From assembly GCA_041398565.1 (NCBI GenBank), contig JAWKUN010000005.1, positions 806,001-870,000 on the forward strand: a stretch of DNA of 64,000 nt, given 5' to 3'. The stretch comes from DATGPD01 sp041398565. Its GTDB lineage: Bacteria; Planctomycetota; UBA1135; UBA2386. Position numbers and translations under genes: made by a program. Position 1 is the stretch's first letter; every line of letters starts with the position of its first letter. Below, piece by piece: positions 61,860-64,000 of the stretch. A model generated the notes under the pieces. The model ran no database searches. It was not told the origin of the DNA and worked only from the letters and a program-made list of their open reading frames with translations.

Positions 61860-63110
61860 TCAGTCGAGCACGGTGGTGGCCGGCGTCGAGGTGCGCACGC
61901 CGGCGGAGGTCCCGGCGATGGCCTGCACGACGATCGGCAGTGCCACGAACGACGGCAGGTTCGGAACCACGAAGGTGATCTGCACGGTCTCGGACGGCGG
62001 CACGGCGACGCGGCCGAGCACGAGCATCGCAGTCGGATCGACCCAGAGCTCCCCGGTGTCGGGCCACGGCAGCGGCAACGGCGTCGAGGGCAGGCTGAGG
62101 TAGATCTCGGCCAGCTCGCCGGTGGTCGCGAACAGATCGATGGCAAAGGTGCCGCCCGGCGCGGCGCCGCGGGCCAGCACCGAGGAGAGGGCGCGCGTGC
62201 GGTCGGAGAGGGTCGGCGCCACCGGTGGAGCCCCCGAGTACGAGGCGAGCCCCACACGCCCATCGCGCAGGACGGTACCGGTACCAGCGACCGCGGAGGT
62301 CGCGGCACCAAATGCGCCGCCGGCCGCGATCTGGCAGATCGAAGTGGCCGCCAACGTGGCCTCGGACGCGCTGAGCACGATCGCCGCGCTCGGATCGAAC
62401 GTGCCGGCGCCCAGGTAGCGCATCGCACCGTTACCGCCAGTCAAGCGGCTCTGTCCGACCAGCAGCCGACCATTGCGCACGTCGGCAGCCGCCGCCGCCA
62501 TCCACGTTCCCGACAGCGGATGCTCGAACGCCGCCTGCCCCTGGACATCGCAGTCGACCAGCGTCACCGTCGACGCGTTGGCAAAGACCGCGGGCGCGCC
62601 GCGCAGCACGCTGGCCGAGATCGTGACCTGGGCGCAGTTGGTGGCCGCCACGGCGGGGATCGAGCCGCGGAACGACTGCAGCATGTCGGCTTGCACGCGG
62701 TCGATGTGCACCGAGCCCAGGCAGTTGACCAGGCGCACGAAGGCGCCGTCGAGAATGACGGCCAGCCCGAGCGGCGCGGCCTCGATCCCCTTCAACACGA
62801 AGGTCTCGCCGGCCGGCAAGCCGGTGACCTCGATGGCCTCGGGCTGGAAAGCGCCGAACCCGGTGGGGACCTGAAGCCTGGCACCAGGAGTGCCGAGGAT
62901 CGCCAGCGCCTTGTTGGTGGAGCCACCGTTGTAGAGCCCCGGCAGCACGCGAATGATGTCGTGGTCGGCGGCCGCCGCCAACGCCGGCGTCAGGTCGGTG
63001 AAGTCGCCGCTGCCGTTGGCGTCGACGATCCAGGTCCGCCCCTGCGCGCCGAGCAGCCCGGCGAGCAGGCACACGGGCAGGAGTCGCGTCAAAGTGTGAG
63101 GTTCGGTCAT
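61860..63110 (-). CDS. Secreted right-handed beta-helix protein
   Basis: 416 residues from the ATG at 63110. A signal peptide (LLPVCLLAGLLGAQ) precedes RTWIVDANGSGDFTDLTPALAAAADHDIIRVLPG, the typical start of pectin-lyase-like parallel beta-helix proteins, and then rungs with VTISASVLRGAPAVF and TLVDCDVQGQAAF. No catalytic residues of polysaccharide lyases could be assigned. The C-terminal ~110 residues form a beta-rich module reminiscent of other secreted proteins here. Between the DUF1501 and sulfatase genes on the same strand, it may bind or shape the sulfated polysaccharide that the sulfatase processes; this is an inference from context. Confidence 0.75.
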   Translation of the reverse strand: MTEPHTLTRLLPVCLLAGLLGAQGRTWIVDANGSGDFTDLTPALAAAADHDIIRVLPGLYNGGSTNKALAILGTPGARLQVPTGFGAFQPEAIEVTGLPAGETFVLKGIEAAPLGLAVILDGAFVRLVNCLGSVHIDRVQADMLQSFRGSIPAVAATNCAQVTISASVLRGAPAVFANASTVTLVDCDVQGQAAFEHPLSGTWMAAAAADVRNGRLLVGQSRLTGGNGAMRYLGAGTFDPSAAIVLSASEATLAATSICQIAAGGAFGAATSAVAGTGTVLRDGRVGLASYSGAPPVAPTLSDRTRALSSVLARGAAPGGTFAIDLFATTGELAEIYLSLPSTPLPLPWPDTGELWVDPTAMLVLGRVAVPPSETVQITFVVPNLPSFVALPIVVQAIAGTSAGVRTSTPATTVLD

Positions 63111-63192
63111 GACGAAGTGGAGGGAGGACGAGCGGTCTTCACCGCCGGAGGCCGAGGACTGTAGGTCCGGAACCGCGGCCGGCAGTGGCGGG

Positions 63193-63223
63193 AAAAAAGG
63201 CGCTCGCCGCCAGGAGGGCGCCC
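63193..63223 (-). terminator. Possible intrinsic terminator after the DUF1501 gene
   Basis: On the minus strand GGCGC ... GCGCC can pair around an imperfect GC-rich loop (63223-63199) and is followed by six T residues (63198-63193), 75-105 nt after the DUF1501 stop. The stem is weak, so it may only partly stop transcription into the beta-helix gene. Confidence 0.4.
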
Positions 63224-63297
63224 TCGGCTGCGATCTTAGCCACCCATCGACGGACGGTGGGTTCGGCGACCGCACGGGCGGCTCGCCGCCGCGACCC

Positions 63298-64000
63298 TCA
63301 TGCCAGGAGGCCGTGCACCACCCGCCCGAACACGTCGGTCAGCCGGAACCGCCGGCCCTGGTGCAAGAACGTCAGGTGCTCGTGGTCGATGCCCAGCAGG
63401 TGCAGGATCGTCGCCTGCAGGTCGTGGACGTGCACCGCGTCCTGGTGCGGGTCCTGCTTGGTGGGACGGATGACGTCGCCGTTCCGGTCGACGAGGTTGT
63501 AGCCGAACGGGTCGCTGCTCCCGAACACGTGGCCGCCGCGCACCCCGCCGCCGGCCAGCCACACCGAGAAGGCGTTGCCGTGGTGGTCGCGGCCGTAGCG
63601 CTTGGCCTTGGGGTCGCCCTGGCAGAAAGGAGTCCGCCCGAACTCGCCGCCCCACACCACCAGGGTGTCGTCGAGCAAGCCGCGCTGCGCCAGGTCGAGC
63701 ACCAACGCGGCCGAAGGCTGATCGGTGTCGAGGCACTGGATGGCGAGCTGCGTCGGCAGGTTGTTGTGCTGGTCCCAGCCGGCGTGCATGAGCTGCACGT
63801 AGCGCACACCTCGTTCGAGCAAGCGGCGCGCCAGCAGGCAGTTCTGCGCGAACGACCCGCGACGCCGCACGTCGGGTCCGTACATCGCCAACACGTGTGT
63901 CGGCTCGTCCGACAGGTCGACGAGTTCCGGCACCGACGCCTGCATGCGGTGCGCGAGCTCGTATTGCGCCGTGCGCGCCCGAGTCTCGGGATCGCCGGTG
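63298..64000 (-). CDS. DUF1501 protein (5' end outside window)
   Basis: About 234 C-terminal residues are visible; the frame continues beyond the right edge. The DUF1501 signature is clear: GVRYVQLMHAGWDQHNN, VVWGGEFGRTP, DHHGNAFSVWLAGGGV and HDLQATILHLLGIDHEHLTF. The fold is related to sulfatases and alkaline phosphatases. Complete members usually carry a Tat-type signal and are encoded with a DUF1549/DUF1553 cytochrome partner; that gene would lie to the right. Here the protein precedes a beta-helix protein and a sulfatase on the same strand. DUF1501 proteins are highly amplified in Planctomycetota and are thought to act on sulfated or phosphorylated extracellular substrates, but no activity is established. 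Confidence 0.92.
   Translation of the reverse strand, partial: TGDPETRARTAQYELAHRMQASVPELVDLSDEPTHVLAMYGPDVRRRGSFAQNCLLARRLLERGVRYVQLMHAGWDQHNNLPTQLAIQCLDTDQPSAALVLDLAQRGLLDDTLVVWGGEFGRTPFCQGDPKAKRYGRDHHGNAFSVWLAGGGVRGGHVFGSSDPFGYNLVDRNGDVIRPTKQDPHQDAVHVHDLQATILHLLGIDHEHLTFLHQGRRFRLTDVFGRVVHGLLA

Overview
The window is a GC-rich bacterial chromosome segment most consistent with Planctomycetota. The evidence is the combination of a type I sulfatase, a DUF1501 protein, Hanks-type kinases fused to C-terminal FGE-sulfatase-like domains, ECF sigma factors, and many secreted proteins built from propellers, TPRs or beta-helices. No plasmid, phage, IS transposase or CRISPR array is visible, so the region looks chromosomal. 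The phylum is inferred from gene content; no rRNA is present to confirm it.

Layout, left to right. 1-4235 (minus): the end of a small biosynthetic operon, ACP -> ketosynthase -> chain-length-factor-like ketosynthase without catalytic residues -> flavin-dependent halogenase-family protein, running off the left edge. 4411-5034: a DnaQ-like exonuclease. 5035-5702: an unusual non-coding block of hairpins, a 408-bp inverted duplication and a tandem repeat. 5703-15605 (minus): hemerythrin, an FHA/membrane/trypsin-like protease fusion, then a Ser/Thr kinase followed 4 nt later by a very large propeller hybrid histidine kinase. 16175-17865 (plus): an uncertain ORF, LexA and a CDGSH iron-sulfur protein. 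17894-19824 (minus): M61 peptidase and tRNA-Arg(CCG). 20339-23613 (plus): a thrombospondin-3-like secreted protein, ECF sigma factor, membrane anti-sigma candidate and RseB-like protein in a tightly packed envelope-stress module. 24436-34362: divergent secreted thioredoxin-like protein and a 2926-residue TPR protein. 34619-38495: a degenerate NtrC-like regulator, a SIMPL-domain protein and a small secreted protein, separated by two kinds of dispersed repeats.

38830-46998 (plus) is a MoxR/DUF58/von Willebrand operon of five genes (coiled-coil membrane protein, MoxR ATPase, DUF58, BatA-like, VWA membrane protein). 47190-49823 encodes a secreted protein with fourteen FG-GAP-type repeats. 50304-56023 holds a secreted protein, a matrixin-type metalloprotease, an ECF-like sigma factor and a second kinase-FGE fusion. 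56063-60166 holds divergent genes for a LamG-like secreted protein and a 13-repeat propeller-like protein. 60303-64000 (minus) holds DUF1501 -> beta-helix protein -> sulfatase.

Functionally, much of the window is signal perception at the envelope (kinases, sigma/anti-sigma, histidine kinase, FHA protease) together with the secreted and periplasmic proteins such systems might control. Four secreted proteins appear to end in a related C-terminal beta-rich region. The most unusual sequence features are non-coding: the inverted duplication at 5299-5706, whose hairpins show compensatory differences between the arms, and two families of roughly 80-bp palindromic repeats.
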